DNA from: Burkholderia sp. Bp9142 | Lineage (GTDB): Bacteria > Pseudomonadota > Gammaproteobacteria > Burkholderiales > Burkholderiaceae | Length of the DNA stretch: 32,811 bases | Assembly: GCF_003853415.1 (NCBI RefSeq) | Contig: NZ_QTPP01000063.1 | Span: 1-32,811, forward strand | Reading direction: 5' to 3' | In this document: piece after piece, positions 17,801 to 24,430 of the stretch | Layout: each line of letters begins with the position of its first letter | How positions within the stretch are numbered: the stretch's first letter is position 1 | Program-made: the position numbers and the translations under genes | The notes under the pieces: model-generated | What the model was told of the DNA's origin: nothing | Database searches by the model: none | The model's input: only the letters and a program-made list of their open reading frames with translations

Positions 17801-17923
17801 GAGGCGCATTTCCGTGCGCTGGTGGACGGCGAAGACGCCGCGCGATTCGTGCGCGTCAGGCGGGCCGATGCGTTGTTCGAGCCTGTTACAACCGTCGCGC
17901 CGCTGGCAGGCGCGGGACGCTGA
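14888..17923 (+). CDS. res: Type III restriction enzyme, Res (helicase-nuclease) subunit
   Basis: Res joins Mod to cut DNA away from the recognition site after ATP-dependent movement. The 1011-residue length fits the family. The superfamily 2 motor is complete in outline: Walker A ETGTGKT at residues 100-106, the DEAD-like box DEPQ at 224-227, SATH after it, and a helicase C-terminal region with KEGWDNPNVFQICTLRD and the arginine-finger-like QTLGRGLRL. The C-terminal nuclease region has PD at residues 932-933 (YHPDWAV). The expected [D/E]-X-K is replaced by D951-T952-P953 in YFVVDTPN, where related enzymes have ETK. DNA cleavage may therefore be lost or altered. It starts inside the mod stop (TGATG), so translation is coupled. 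Confidence 0.92.
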   Translation: MRLHFEADLDYQREAIDAVCDLFRGQESYRGDFSVLANAAPGTTAAAQGSLGFAVSEQGVGNRLSLTDDALARNLADVQLRGGLPPSGLPGSRDFTVEMETGTGKTYVYLRTIFELNRRYGFTKFVIVVPSIAIKEGVHKTLSITEDHFRSLYAGVPYDYFLYDSAKLGQVRHFAASAAIQIMVMTVAAINKKEINNLYKDSEKTGGEKPIDLIRATRPIVIVDEPQSVDGGLEGRGREALAAMAPLCTLRYSATHVDRHHMVYRLDAVDAYERKLVKQIEIASAIVEDAHNKPYVRLVGVSNRRGAIGARIELDVATAAGVKRQIVSATDGDDLERLTRRALYVGLRVGEVHAVKGAEYVELRHPEGEAFLSLGEAFGDIDTLAVQREMIRRTIREHLDKELRLAERGVKVLSLFFVDSVERYRRYDENGMPVKGDYALIFEEEYARAARVPAYRALFDGVDVALEVERAHNGYFSIDRKGGWTDTSESSAAARENAERAYGLIMREKEALLSFDTPLKFIFSHSALKEGWDNPNVFQICTLRDIQTERERRQTLGRGLRLAVDQDGERVRDPGVNTLTVIATERYESFAENLQKEIEADTGIRFGIVEEHQFAALPVQEGDGPAHALGIELSRVLWTHLHEQGYVDAQGKVLDRLKDALRQSALVLPEAFESLRAPIVATLRKLSGRFAVRNADERRAIALRRDASGKAVVFGDDFRALWERIRHRTVYSVEFDNAKLVRDCTTALRDAPDIARARLQWRKAEIDIGKAGIEAIEVAGAGTVLIDEGELPLPDLLTELQDRTQLTRRSLATILADSGRLDDFRVNPQQFIALAADAINRCKRLALVAGIAYRTLGDRHVHALESFESEALTGYLRNLRPDARKSIHEAVVCETDAERAFADALEAHHGVKLYAKLPAWFRVPTPLGSYHPDWAVLAEQDGGERLYFVVDTPNADGDVTTEHERAKLACGEAHFRALVDGEDAARFVRVRRADALFEPVTTVAPLAGAGR

Positions 17924-17930
17924 AGCGAAG

Positions 17931-17955
17931 GGGCGGCCACGAGCCGCCCTTTTTT
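17931..17955 (+). terminator. Intrinsic terminator of mod-res
   Basis: GGGCGGC and GCCGCCC pair around a CACGA loop, and six T residues follow. It lies 8 bases after the res stop. Confidence 0.88.
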
Positions 17956-18114
17956 CATGGACGGGCCCGCGCAGCCCGCTTCGATATGACGAATCCGTCT
18001 GTCATTCGCATGAAAGCGATTCGTATCCTCGCGCGCCTGCGTACGCCGTTACGGCTGGTTGCAAATCGGGTCGGTTCGATGTTTCGGCGCGACAGGCCCT
18101 TTTGCTGCCGCGAT

Positions 18115-18139
18115 GAAAAAAGGGCGCCGAAGCGCCCTT
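18115..18139 (-). terminator. Intrinsic terminator of the Gly/His-rich exported protein gene
   Basis: On the minus strand AAGGGCGC-TTCG-GCGCCCTT runs into a T-run (TTTTTT, forward A-run at 18116-18121). It lies about 22 bases beyond the stop of the minus-strand gene at 18161-18541. Confidence 0.85.
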
Positions 18140-18160
18140 CTTCCTCCTGCATGCGCCGGC

Positions 18161-18541
18161 TTACAGCGTGCGGCCGAACGCGTTGCGATGCGTGTGATGC
18201 GTGGACGTCGTCTTGGTGTGCGCGGTATGGCTGTGCGTATGCCCGTGGCCCGGCTGCGTACCCGCCCGATCGGCGATCGAGTCCGAGCGGTCGGCCGCGC
18301 GCGCGAGGCCCTTGTCGCGGTCGCCCGAGCTGAAGCCGTTCGAGTTGCTCAGCGCTTCGCCGCTCATGTGGCCGGCGGACATGCCGCCCGCGTTGCCACC
18401 CATCCCACCCATCCCGCCTGCGCCGTGACCGCCGCCGTTGCCGCCGCCACCACCATTGCCGCCGGCTGCCGCATTCGCGGAGACGGCACCGAGTGCGAGC
18501 AGCGCGGCTGCCAGCACGGACAGATATCGTTGGGTTTTCAT
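18161..18541 (-). CDS. Small exported glycine- and histidine-rich protein, unknown function
   Basis: This is a 126-residue protein I cannot assign to a known function. It has a clear signal peptide (MKTQRYLSVLAAALLALG, ending SANA, about residues 1-24). A run of GGNGGGGG and GGMGGMGG type glycine repeats follows at about residues 27-55. The middle part is polar (SNGFSSGDRDKGLARAADR), and the tail is rich in histidine and threonine (HGHTHSHTAHTKTTSTHHTH). The His tail could bind metals, but that is only a possibility. A GGGAG ribosome binding site precedes the ATG, and a strong terminator follows. It is the first of three small exported proteins read on the minus strand here. Confidence 0.75.
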   Translation of the reverse strand: MKTQRYLSVLAAALLALGAVSANAAAGGNGGGGGNGGGHGAGGMGGMGGNAGGMSAGHMSGEALSNSNGFSSGDRDKGLARAADRSDSIADRAGTQPGHGHTHSHTAHTKTTSTHHTHRNAFGRTL

Positions 18542-18721
18542 TATTTGCTCCCGGGAGCGTGTTTGAATGATTGCATTCTAGGAACACGCGGTTTCCGCGC
18601 TACCTGGCGTTGTAAATGATCGTAACGACGCGCATTACATGCATTCGTCCGATCAATGTCCGGTATGCCGGCCACGTGCGCGGAATGCGCGGCCGGCCGT
18701 CGCCAGACAAGGAAGTTGAAA

Positions 18722-18748
18722 GGCGGAAACGGCGCCTGCCGTTCCGCC
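18722..18748 (-). terminator. Probable terminator of the glycine-zipper protein gene
   Basis: On the minus strand GGCGGAACGGC pairs imperfectly with GCCGTTTCCGCC around a short loop and is followed by TTTCAACTT. It lies 12 bases past the stop of the gene at 18760-19014. Confidence 0.6.
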
Positions 18749-18759
18749 GGTCAATGAGC

Positions 18760-19014
18760 TTACTGCGCCGCCGCCATCCCATGCGCGGCGGCCTTGCGCT
18801 GCGCGGCCTGTTCCTGCTCGTGCTTCTTCGCCATGTGGTGGCCGACGATACAGCCGCCGACCGCGCCGACCACCGCGTGATGTCCCGCGTAGTGACCAGC
18901 GACGCCGCCTACTACCGCGCCCTTCATGCAACCCGCCGCGTGCGCGCTGCCGATCGTTGCGAGCGCAACGACGGCGGCCGTTGCGCTCGCCCTGATGTGT
19001 CGAATGGGCATCAT
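18760..19014 (-). CDS. Small exported glycine-zipper protein, unknown function
   Basis: This is an 84-residue protein with a signal peptide (ASATAAVVALATIGSAHA before AGC, about residues 9-26). The mature part is a glycine zipper, GAVVGGVAGHYAGHHAVVGAVGGCIVGHH at about residues 32-60, of the kind that inserts into or packs against membranes. The tail KKHEQEQAAQRKAAAHG is charged. Two cysteines, at the start of the mature part and in GGCIVG, might form a disulfide. Two adjacent ATG codons exist; the first, at 19014, has the better distance from the AAGAGGAGAG site. No specific function can be given. Confidence 0.7.
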   Translation of the reverse strand: MMPIRHIRASATAAVVALATIGSAHAAGCMKGAVVGGVAGHYAGHHAVVGAVGGCIVGHHMAKKHEQEQAAQRKAAAHGMAAAQ

Positions 19015-19069
19015 GCGATCACTCTCCTCTTGTCGTCGTGATCAGTGTCTCGCGAACCGGTCGCCGTGC

Positions 19070-19372
19070 TCAGTTCCAGCGGCCGCGCCAGCCGTCGCCG
19101 TCATGCCAGCGGCGCTCACGCCACTCGTGCTCGCGCCATTCACGGCGGCGCCACTCGTGTTCGCGCCATTGACGCGCACGCCAGTCGTCGTCGCGATAGC
19201 CCACCGGCGCGTACATCACCGGCGGCGGCGGCGCGACGTAGACCGGCTCCGGCGCCGCATAGACGCCCGGCACGCCGATGCCGACCGACAGGTCGACGTG
19301 GGCCGAGGCGACGCCCGAAGCTGCCAGCGCCGCTACACCGAGAACTGCACCGAGAATAAGTTTCTTGCTCAT
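19070..19372 (-). CDS. Small exported Trp/Arg-repeat protein, unknown function
   Basis: This is a 100-residue protein with a signal peptide (KKLILGAVLGVAALAASG, ending ASA, about residues 1-24). A proline/valine/tyrosine-rich middle follows (PEPVYVAPPPPVMYAPVGY). The C-terminal half consists of repeated W-R-E-H-E-W-R-R-R type units at about residues 66-92 and is extremely basic and tryptophan-rich. The repeat is also visible in DNA as a 30-bp period. An AGGGAG ribosome binding site precedes the ATG. Similar exported proteins with a PxPV-like segment are common as hypothetical proteins in Burkholderiales, from general knowledge. Function is unknown. Confidence 0.72.
   Translation of the reverse strand: MSKKLILGAVLGVAALAASGVASAHVDLSVGIGVPGVYAAPEPVYVAPPPPVMYAPVGYRDDDWRARQWREHEWRRREWREHEWRERRWHDGDGWRGRWN
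19119..19170 (-). repeat. 30-bp direct repeat inside the Trp/Arg-rich protein gene
   Basis: A 22-base block starting CGCCACTCGTG at 19119 recurs at 19149 with one substitution, giving an exact 30-bp period. It encodes the repeated HEWR units of the protein. Confidence 0.75.
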
Positions 19373-19449
19373 TTCGCGACTCCCTGCACGTGTCGTGCGT
19401 CATGTGACTACGGTTCGGAGTCTAGGCACCGTACGCCGACACAGGTGAA

Positions 19450-19468
19450 ACCGGTCTGCGAGACCGGT
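19450..19468. other. Perfect hairpin ACCGGTCT-GCG-AGACCGGT
   Basis: A perfect 8-bp inverted repeat with a three-base loop lies 78 bases upstream of the start of the minus-strand gene at 19070-19372, so it could be an operator or a transcript hairpin. No T-run follows on either strand. Confidence 0.5.
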
Positions 19469-19518
19469 AACGGACGTTTACGGAGGGGCGCAAAGCCTTG
19501 CGGGACAAGGGTGACGCG

Positions 19519-19554
19519 CGCTTCGACACGCCGTTGCAACGGCGCATCGAAGCG
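19519..19554. other. Two-part inverted repeat downstream of egtD
   Basis: The outer arms CGCTTCGA and TCGAAGCG and the inner arms CGCCGTT and AACGGCG form one nested near-perfect hairpin of 36 bases. It lies 91 bases past the egtD stop. There is no T-run on the minus strand after it. It may end or stabilise the egt transcript, or it may be a dispersed palindromic element. Confidence 0.5.
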
Positions 19555-19644
19555 GCGGAAGCGGGAATTTTTGCCGGAAAGCGGGCCGTCGACACATGCA
19601 GCACGCAAACTGCATGCACGCCTTGCGAGCCGTCCGCGTCGACG

Positions 19645-20658
19645 TTACGCGCGGATATCGTCGACGCTGCGCAGCCAGTGCACGCTGAACAGGCTGTCCG
19701 CGTCGGTCCACACGGTATCCGGCTCGAAACCTGCACGCCGCGCGATCGCGTGGAAGCCGTCGATCGTGAACTTGTGCGAGTTCTCCGTGTGGATGCGCTC
19801 GCCGGCCTCGAAGCGGAACGCATGGCCGCGTACATGCACCGTCTGCGCGATATCGCTGACGAGATGCATCTCGATGCGCTGCCGCTCGCGATCGTAGAAC
19901 GCGCAATGCGAGAACGCGTCGAGATCGAAGTCCGCGCCGAGCTCCGCGTTCGCGCGGGCGAGCAGGTTCAGGTTGAACTGCGCGGTCACGCCCTGCGCGT
20001 CGTTGTACGCGTGATGCAGCGTGCGCTCGTCCTTCACGAGATCCGCGCCGACCAGCAGGCCGCCGCCGCGCAACAGCCGCGCGGCGTCACGCAGGAACGC
20101 GTCGGCTTCTTCCGGCGAGAAGTTGCCGATCGTCGAGCCGGGGAAGAAGCCGATGCGCCGGCGCGGCGTCTCGGTCAGCTCGGCCAGCTGGTCGGCCTTC
20201 GTGTAGTCGGCCGCGATCGGTGCGACGTCGAGCCACGGATACGCGGCACGCAGCCGCGCGGCCGCGCCGTGCAGGTAGTCGGCCGAGATGTCGATCGGCA
20301 CGTAGCGCGCCGGCGCGTTCGCGTAGTTGTCCGCGCACGCGTCGAGCAGCACGCGGATCTTCTCTAGCGAACCGGCGCCGAATTCGACGATGTCCGCATG
20401 CGGGCCGACGCGCTGCACGATCTCCGCCGCGCGATCGCGCAGGATCCCGAGTTCGGTGCGCGTCGGGTAGTACTCGGGCAGTTCGCAGATCCGGTCGAAC
20501 AGCGCGGAGCCGGCCGCGTCGTAGAAGTATTTCGGCGAAATGCTGCGCGGCGTGCGCGACAGTCCGTCGATCAGGTCGCGCTCGAACGCGCTCGGCCGCG
20601 AATCGCGGGCGGGTTGCAGGCCACCGCTCGTGGCCGTCAGGTCAGACGTCTCGCGCAA
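19645..20658 (-). CDS. egtD: L-histidine N-alpha-methyltransferase EgtD
   Basis: EgtD trimethylates histidine with S-adenosylmethionine to give hercynine, the first step of ergothioneine synthesis. The conserved N-terminal block SPKYFYDAAGSALFDRICELPEYYPTRTE is present. The AdoMet-binding region IVEFGAGSLEKIRVLLDA follows, then YVPIDISADYLHGAA, and later RRIGFFPGSTIGNFSPEEA. The protein ends VHWLRSVDDIRA. The frame has no ATG near the family start. TTG at 20658 gives 337 residues and overlaps the end of egtB by 17 bases; CTG at 20640 would give 331. Either way translation is probably coupled to egtB. Length and order match known EgtD proteins (about 320). Only egtB and egtD are here; no egtC or egtE is seen. 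Confidence 0.93.
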   Translation of the reverse strand: MRETSDLTATSGGLQPARDSRPSAFERDLIDGLSRTPRSISPKYFYDAAGSALFDRICELPEYYPTRTELGILRDRAAEIVQRVGPHADIVEFGAGSLEKIRVLLDACADNYANAPARYVPIDISADYLHGAAARLRAAYPWLDVAPIAADYTKADQLAELTETPRRRIGFFPGSTIGNFSPEEADAFLRDAARLLRGGGLLVGADLVKDERTLHHAYNDAQGVTAQFNLNLLARANAELGADFDLDAFSHCAFYDRERQRIEMHLVSDIAQTVHVRGHAFRFEAGERIHTENSHKFTIDGFHAIARRAGFEPDTVWTDADSLFSVHWLRSVDDIRA

Positions 20659-21871
20659 GTCGCACTCCCGTGAATTGCCAGCGCGCGGCCGGCGGAAAGA
20701 AATTGCGGTACGTCGGCCGTTCGTGCCCAGGCGGCGTCGCGATGCTGCTGCCGCGCAGGACCTGCTGGCCGACCATGAACTTGCCGTTGTATTCCGCGGC
20801 GACTCCCGCGAGCGGACGGAAGCCCGGATACGGCTCGTAGGACGAACGCGTCCACTGCCATACGTGCCCGAGCATCTGCTGAATGCCGTCCGTGCCGAAC
20901 GCGGCTTCCCATTCGAACTCCGTCGGCAGGCGTGCGCCGGCCCATTCCGCATATGCGGCCGCTTCGTAGAAGCTCACGTGACACACGGGCGCATCGGGCG
21001 CGAGTGGCTCCACGCCGTGCAGGCCGAACGCGCGCCATGCATGGACGGTTTTTACATCGCCGTCGTCGTCGGGAATCCAGTACGCGGGCCCTGACCACCC
21101 TTCCCGCTGCACCGTTGCCCAGCCATCGGACAGCCAGTATTCGGGACGTGCGTAGCCGCCGTCCGCGATGAAGTCCGCGAATTCCGCGTTCGTCACGAGA
21201 CGGTTCGCGATCTCGCACGGACGCACGAGCGCCGTATGGCGAGGACGTTCGTTGTCGAACGAGAACGTGTCGCCGTCGTGGCCGATCTCGACGAGCCCGC
21301 CCGGCTGGTGCAGCCAGCGCAACGGGCCGGCGTCGCCCACGGCCAGTGCGGCGTGCGTGGCGGCGCTGTTGCGCGGCCGGAACGCGGGCTTCAGCGGATT
21401 GCACGAGAACGCATGCAGCATGTCCGTGACGATCAGCTCCTGATGCTGCTGCTCGTGATGCAGGCCGAGCTCGATCTCGGGCGCGATCGCGGCAAGCAGC
21501 GCCGGATCGGCATCATCGAGCGCGCGCAGCATCGCTGCGTCGACGTACTGCCGGTACGCATGCACGTCGTCGAGCGACGGACGCGTGAGCAACCCGCGCT
21601 GCGGCCGCGGATGGCGCGGGCCGAGCGCTTCGTAATAGGAATTGAAGAGGAACTGGAACGCGTCGTCGAACGGCGCGTAGCCGGGCACGCGGCGCATCAG
21701 CACGACGGTTTCGAAGAACCAGGTCGTATGCGCGAGATGCCATTTCACCGGACTCGCGTCGGGCATCGACTGCACGGCCTGGTCTTCGGCGGACAGCGTC
21801 GCGGTCAATGCGACGCTATGGGCGCGCACGTCCTGGTAACGGCGCTGAAGCTGGGATGCAGGGAGGCTCAT
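20642..21871 (-). CDS. egtB: Hercynine oxygenase (ergothioneine sulfoxide synthase) EgtB
   Basis: EgtB is a non-haem iron enzyme that joins hercynine to a cysteine-containing thiol and oxidises it to the sulfoxide. The 409-residue protein has an N-terminal DinB-like domain with the iron ligands expected in WHLAHTTWFFE (H48) and HHEQQHQE (H139 and H143, HxxxH). The C-terminal FGE-sulfatase-like domain follows, with GLVEIGHDGDTFSFDNERPRH, RLPTEFEWE and GHVWQWTRSSYEPYPGF, ending NFFPPAARWQFTGVRLARD. The ATG at 21871 fits the family start; more upstream frame is open but not protein-like. No EgtC hydrolase lies nearby, so whether gamma-glutamylcysteine or cysteine is the thiol donor is open. It is transcribed with egtD, away from the carboxymuconolactone decarboxylase gene. 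Confidence 0.94.
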   Translation of the reverse strand: MSLPASQLQRRYQDVRAHSVALTATLSAEDQAVQSMPDASPVKWHLAHTTWFFETVVLMRRVPGYAPFDDAFQFLFNSYYEALGPRHPRPQRGLLTRPSLDDVHAYRQYVDAAMLRALDDADPALLAAIAPEIELGLHHEQQHQELIVTDMLHAFSCNPLKPAFRPRNSAATHAALAVGDAGPLRWLHQPGGLVEIGHDGDTFSFDNERPRHTALVRPCEIANRLVTNAEFADFIADGGYARPEYWLSDGWATVQREGWSGPAYWIPDDDGDVKTVHAWRAFGLHGVEPLAPDAPVCHVSFYEAAAYAEWAGARLPTEFEWEAAFGTDGIQQMLGHVWQWTRSSYEPYPGFRPLAGVAAEYNGKFMVGQQVLRGSSIATPPGHERPTYRNFFPPAARWQFTGVRLARDV

Positions 21872-22454
21872 CGGTTTACCGTTCACGTCGCGATTCGCTG
21901 CGTTGCGTTGCCGGAAAAAGGAAAGCCTTGCGCTCGGATGCGCGCGGCTGACGTGCGACCTTCGTTGCTGCGTCGTCGGGCAGCCGGCGCGCGCGCCGGG
22001 CCGCTGATGCGGCGTCACTTCATCTGCCCATGCAGAACAGTATGGGCCAGAAATGTGAACGTCGCGAATCGGATTTCGGGTGAAACGAACGCGAAAGAAA
22101 AATGAAAGCATTCGCCATGCGCGGGCCGGCGGCGTGACGAACCGTCGATGCCCGTGATGACAGGGCTTGGCAGGTGAACGCAATGTGCATGCCTGCGCGT
22201 TCGCGCTGCCGACGCTTCGTGACAGCCGCGCGACGCCGATGAAAGGTCGATGGCGCGGGTTCTCCGGAGGAACGGCGCCATGCGGCCGATATCGGTCCCG
22301 ATCCGGGCGCCGGTATCGCGGCTGTCCGCGCGATGGTCAGCGGCTCTGCCCTCCGCACGCTTCCCGGCGTTTGAAAAATTTTTTGCGCCGATGTCACATG
22401 CGCGGGGTGCTCGCTCGTCATATCACCGGAACCCACACGAAAGGAGAAGGAACC
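21872..22454. other. Divergent intergenic region between egtBD and the ECF41 operon
   Basis: These 583 bases hold the upstream regions of both operons. The right end contains the ECF41-type promoter described separately. An inverted repeat GCCCAT...ATGGGC lies at 22026-22047 on the egtB side. I could not identify a convincing sigma-70 promoter for egtB, and I see no reliable gene inside. Confidence 0.5.
22392..22419 (+). promoter_or_regulatory. Probable ECF41-type promoter (TGTCACA - N17 - CGTC)
   Basis: TGTCACA lies at 22392-22398 and CGTC at 22416-22419, with a 17-base spacer, 36 bases before the decarboxylase ATG. From published work on ECF41 sigma factors, their target promoters have a TGTCACA -35 and a CGTC -10 upstream of the carboxymuconolactone decarboxylase-type gene of their own locus. 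The match is exact in both elements, so autoregulation by the downstream sigma factor is likely. Confidence 0.8.
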
Positions 22455-22931
22455 ATGACTGCGAAACTCAATCCGTTTGCCGCCGCCCCCGCGCTGATGA
22501 AGAGCTGGATGACCATGTCGGTCGCCGCTGCCGGGAGCCTCGAGCCGACGCTGATCGAGCTGGTCAAGATCCGCGCGTCGCAGATCAACGCGTGCGCGAA
22601 CTGCCTTAACATGCACACCGTCGAGGCGCGCGAGCAAGGCGAGACCGAGCAGCGCATCAACCTGCTGGCCGCGTGGCGCGAAGCGCCCTGCTACACCGAC
22701 CGCGAACGCGCGGCGCTCGGCTGGACCGACGCGCTCACGCGGCTGTCGGAGGGCCACGGCGCGCACGAAGCCGCGTATGCGGCGCTGAACGACCACTTCA
22801 GCCAGGAGGAACAGGTGAAACTCACGCTGATGATCAACGTGATCAATGGCTGGAACCGGCTTGCCGTCGGCTTCGGGCTGTGGGTCGATCCGGCCGAAGC
22901 GAAGGCTGCGGCGGCGAAGATGGTGGCGTGA
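22455..22931 (+). CDS. Carboxymuconolactone decarboxylase / AhpD-family protein
   Basis: This is a 158-residue protein of the CMD/AhpD-like family, small helical proteins often acting as thiol-dependent peroxidases. The redox motif is intact: C47-A-N-C50 in INACANCLNMHTVEAREQG, followed by H54, the pattern seen in AhpD-type peroxidases. WRE...FTDRERAAL-type sequence and a helical C-terminus follow, as usual. An AAGGAGAAGG site precedes the ATG. The stop shares one base with the ATG of the sigma gene (TGATG). CMD proteins are one of the three typical partners of ECF41 sigma factors (carboxymuconolactone decarboxylase, oxidoreductase, epimerase). The natural substrate is unknown. Confidence 0.9.
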   Translation: MTAKLNPFAAAPALMKSWMTMSVAAAGSLEPTLIELVKIRASQINACANCLNMHTVEAREQGETEQRINLLAAWREAPCYTDRERAALGWTDALTRLSEGHGAHEAAYAALNDHFSQEEQVKLTLMINVINGWNRLAVGFGLWVDPAEAKAAAAKMVA

Positions 22932-23812
22932 TGACCCGCCACGATCCGGCCACGGGCAGTGCCGAAGACCGGGCCGACGCAGCGGCGAGCTTCGACCCGC
23001 TGCGTCGCACGCTGATCCGCGTCGCGTACCGGATGCTCGGTTCCGTCGCGGACGCCGAGGACATGGTGCAGGAGGCGTTCATCCGCTGGATGGACGTCGA
23101 TCGCACCGAAGTACGCGTGCCCGAGGCGTTCCTGCGCCGCATGGTGATGCGCATGTGCCTCGACCAGCTGAAGTCCGCGCGGCACCAGCGCGAGACCTAT
23201 ATCGGCCCGTGGCTGCCCGAGCCGGTCGTCGAGGAAGATGAGCAGGAGGACGTCACGCTGCCGCTGATGCTCGCGCTCGAACGGCTGTCGCCGCTGGAGC
23301 GCGCGGCGTTCCTGCTGCACGACGTGTTCGGCCTCGAGTTCGACGAGATCGCGACGACGATCCAGCGCGACCCGGCCGCATGCCGGCAGCTCGCGGCACG
23401 CGCACGCACGCATGTGCGCGAGGCGCGGCCTCGGTTCCATGTCGAGAAGCAGCGCGGGATCGAGCTGGCCGAGGCGTTCTTCGCGGCGTCACGCAGCGGC
23501 GACATGCGCGCGCTCGGCGCAATGCTGGCCGAGGACGTGAGCCTGCATTCGGACGGCGGCGGCAAGCGCCCGGCCGCGGGCAAGCCGGTGTTCGGCTTCG
23601 AACAGGTGATGAAGGTGCACGAATACCTGGCCGAACTGTTCACCGCGCATGCGTCGAAGCTCGTGCGTGCGGGGTTCATCAACGGGTTGCCTGGGTTCGT
23701 CACGCTGGAAGCCGACGGCGAGCTGCAGACCACGGCGCTCGAGATCGACGACGGGAAGATCGTCGCGATCTATGTCGTGCGGAATCCTGACAAGTTGAAG
23801 CATCTGCATTGA
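22931..23812 (+). CDS. ECF41-type RNA polymerase sigma factor with C-terminal SnoaL-like domain
   Basis: This 293-residue sigma factor belongs to the SigJ/ECF41 group. Sigma region 2 lies at about residues 20-90 (RMLGSVADAEDMVQEAFIRW) and region 4 at about 110-165 (ERLSPLERAAFLLHDVFG, then RDPAACRQLAARARTHV). A C-terminal SnoaL/NTF2-like domain runs from about 175 to the end and replaces a separate anti-sigma factor. The three ECF41 hallmarks are all present: WLPEP at 94-98 in the linker, DGGGK at 208-212 and NPDKL at 285-289. In studied members this extension has both negative and positive effects on activity. The ATG overlaps the decarboxylase stop. A GGGCGC/GCGCCC hairpin (about 23825-23838) after the stop lacks a T-run. 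Confidence 0.94.
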   Translation: MTRHDPATGSAEDRADAAASFDPLRRTLIRVAYRMLGSVADAEDMVQEAFIRWMDVDRTEVRVPEAFLRRMVMRMCLDQLKSARHQRETYIGPWLPEPVVEEDEQEDVTLPLMLALERLSPLERAAFLLHDVFGLEFDEIATTIQRDPAACRQLAARARTHVREARPRFHVEKQRGIELAEAFFAASRSGDMRALGAMLAEDVSLHSDGGGKRPAAGKPVFGFEQVMKVHEYLAELFTAHASKLVRAGFINGLPGFVTLEADGELQTTALEIDDGKIVAIYVVRNPDKLKHLH

Positions 23813-23933
23813 GGGTGGCCGGTGGGCGCCTTGCGCCCGCGTTCCCTGCTCCGCGCCCTGCCTGGTCGATTGCCGGCTCTTTGCCGTGCGTGGCTCGCAC
23901 GATGCGTCGCGCACCTGCATGCACAGTTTCGAC

Positions 23934-23974
23934 CGCAAAAAGAAAAACGCCACGCGATGTTGCCGCGTGGCGTT
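23934..23974 (-). terminator. Intrinsic terminator of the tRNA-Val gene
   Basis: On the minus strand AACGCCACGCG pairs perfectly with CGCGTGGCGTT around GCAACAT, followed by TTTTTCTTTTTGC. It lies about 65 bases past the 3' end of the tRNA. Confidence 0.85.
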
Positions 23975-24040
23975 CGTATGTTTGGCGAGCCGGATTGCCT
24001 GTAGGCAATTCGCGCTGCCGGACCCCTTCATTTTGTTCGT

Positions 24041-24117
24041 TGGTAGGCTCGATTGGATTCGAACCAACGACCCCCACCATGTCAAGGTGGTGCTCTAACC
24101 AACTGAGCTACGAGCCT
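24041..24117 (-). tRNA. tRNA-Val (anticodon GAC)
   Basis: Read on the minus strand, the 77 bases fold as a full cloverleaf. The acceptor stem is AGGCTCG paired with CGAGCCT, followed by discriminator A and an encoded CCA. The D arm is GCTC-AGTTGGTTA-GAGC, the anticodon stem CCACC/GGTGG with loop TTGACAT, and the T arm GTTGG-TTCGAAT-CCAAT. The anticodon is GAC, which reads valine GUC/GUU codons. It has its own promoter and terminator. Confidence 0.97.
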
Positions 24118-24129
24118 AAGAAGCCGCGA

Positions 24130-24158
24130 ATTATAGAGAGGGTTTTCGAGGAGCACAA
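24130..24158 (-). promoter_or_regulatory. Sigma-70 promoter of tRNA-Val
   Basis: On the minus strand TTGTGC (24158-24153) and a perfect TATAAT (24135-24130) are separated by 17 bases. Transcription would start a few bases before the mature 5' end at 24117. Confidence 0.88.
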
Positions 24159-24251
24159 GCCCCTTCGTGAAAATTTTTTTATCGGGGGCGTGAGCGCCAA
24201 CGATCGATGTCGCCTAGCGATGCCGGGCGTGCTGGCGTCACCTCTTGGCAT

Positions 24252-24430
24252 CACAGCAAAACGCGTCGATACGCAGTGAGGTTATCCACATTGCCCTCTG
24301 GATAACCGTTCGGCAAGCCTCTGGATTCACAGTGGAACGATTGAGGATATGTCGCCGCGGCCGTGAATCGACGAAAAGTTGTTCTGTGCTTCACAGAGAT
24401 TTGCCTGTGCATTGCCGGTGGTTATGCATT
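24252..24430 (-). repeat. Inverted copies of the 38-bp island repeat (left flank)
   Basis: One good copy lies at 24252-24290: CACAG at its left end, then 34 bases ending in TTATCCACA, a perfect DnaA-box nonamer. Read on the minus strand it is TGTGGATAACC...TTTGCTGTG, matching the right-flank units in spacing and in several interior positions. A second, decayed copy lies at 24392-24430, with CACAG and a TTATGCATT box at the same spacing. Both are opposite in orientation to the five right-flank copies. Confidence 0.65.

Noticed and set aside
14642..17809. Open frame of about 1055 codons on the minus strand across res
   Set aside because: It is an antisense shadow caused by the strong GC bias. 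It is rich in Arg, His and Ala without domains, while the plus strand encodes a complete Res protein.
24252..24290. DnaA-box cluster as a chromosomal or plasmid origin
   Set aside because: No dnaA, dnaN, rep or par genes and no clear AT-rich unwinding region with 13-mers are present in the window.
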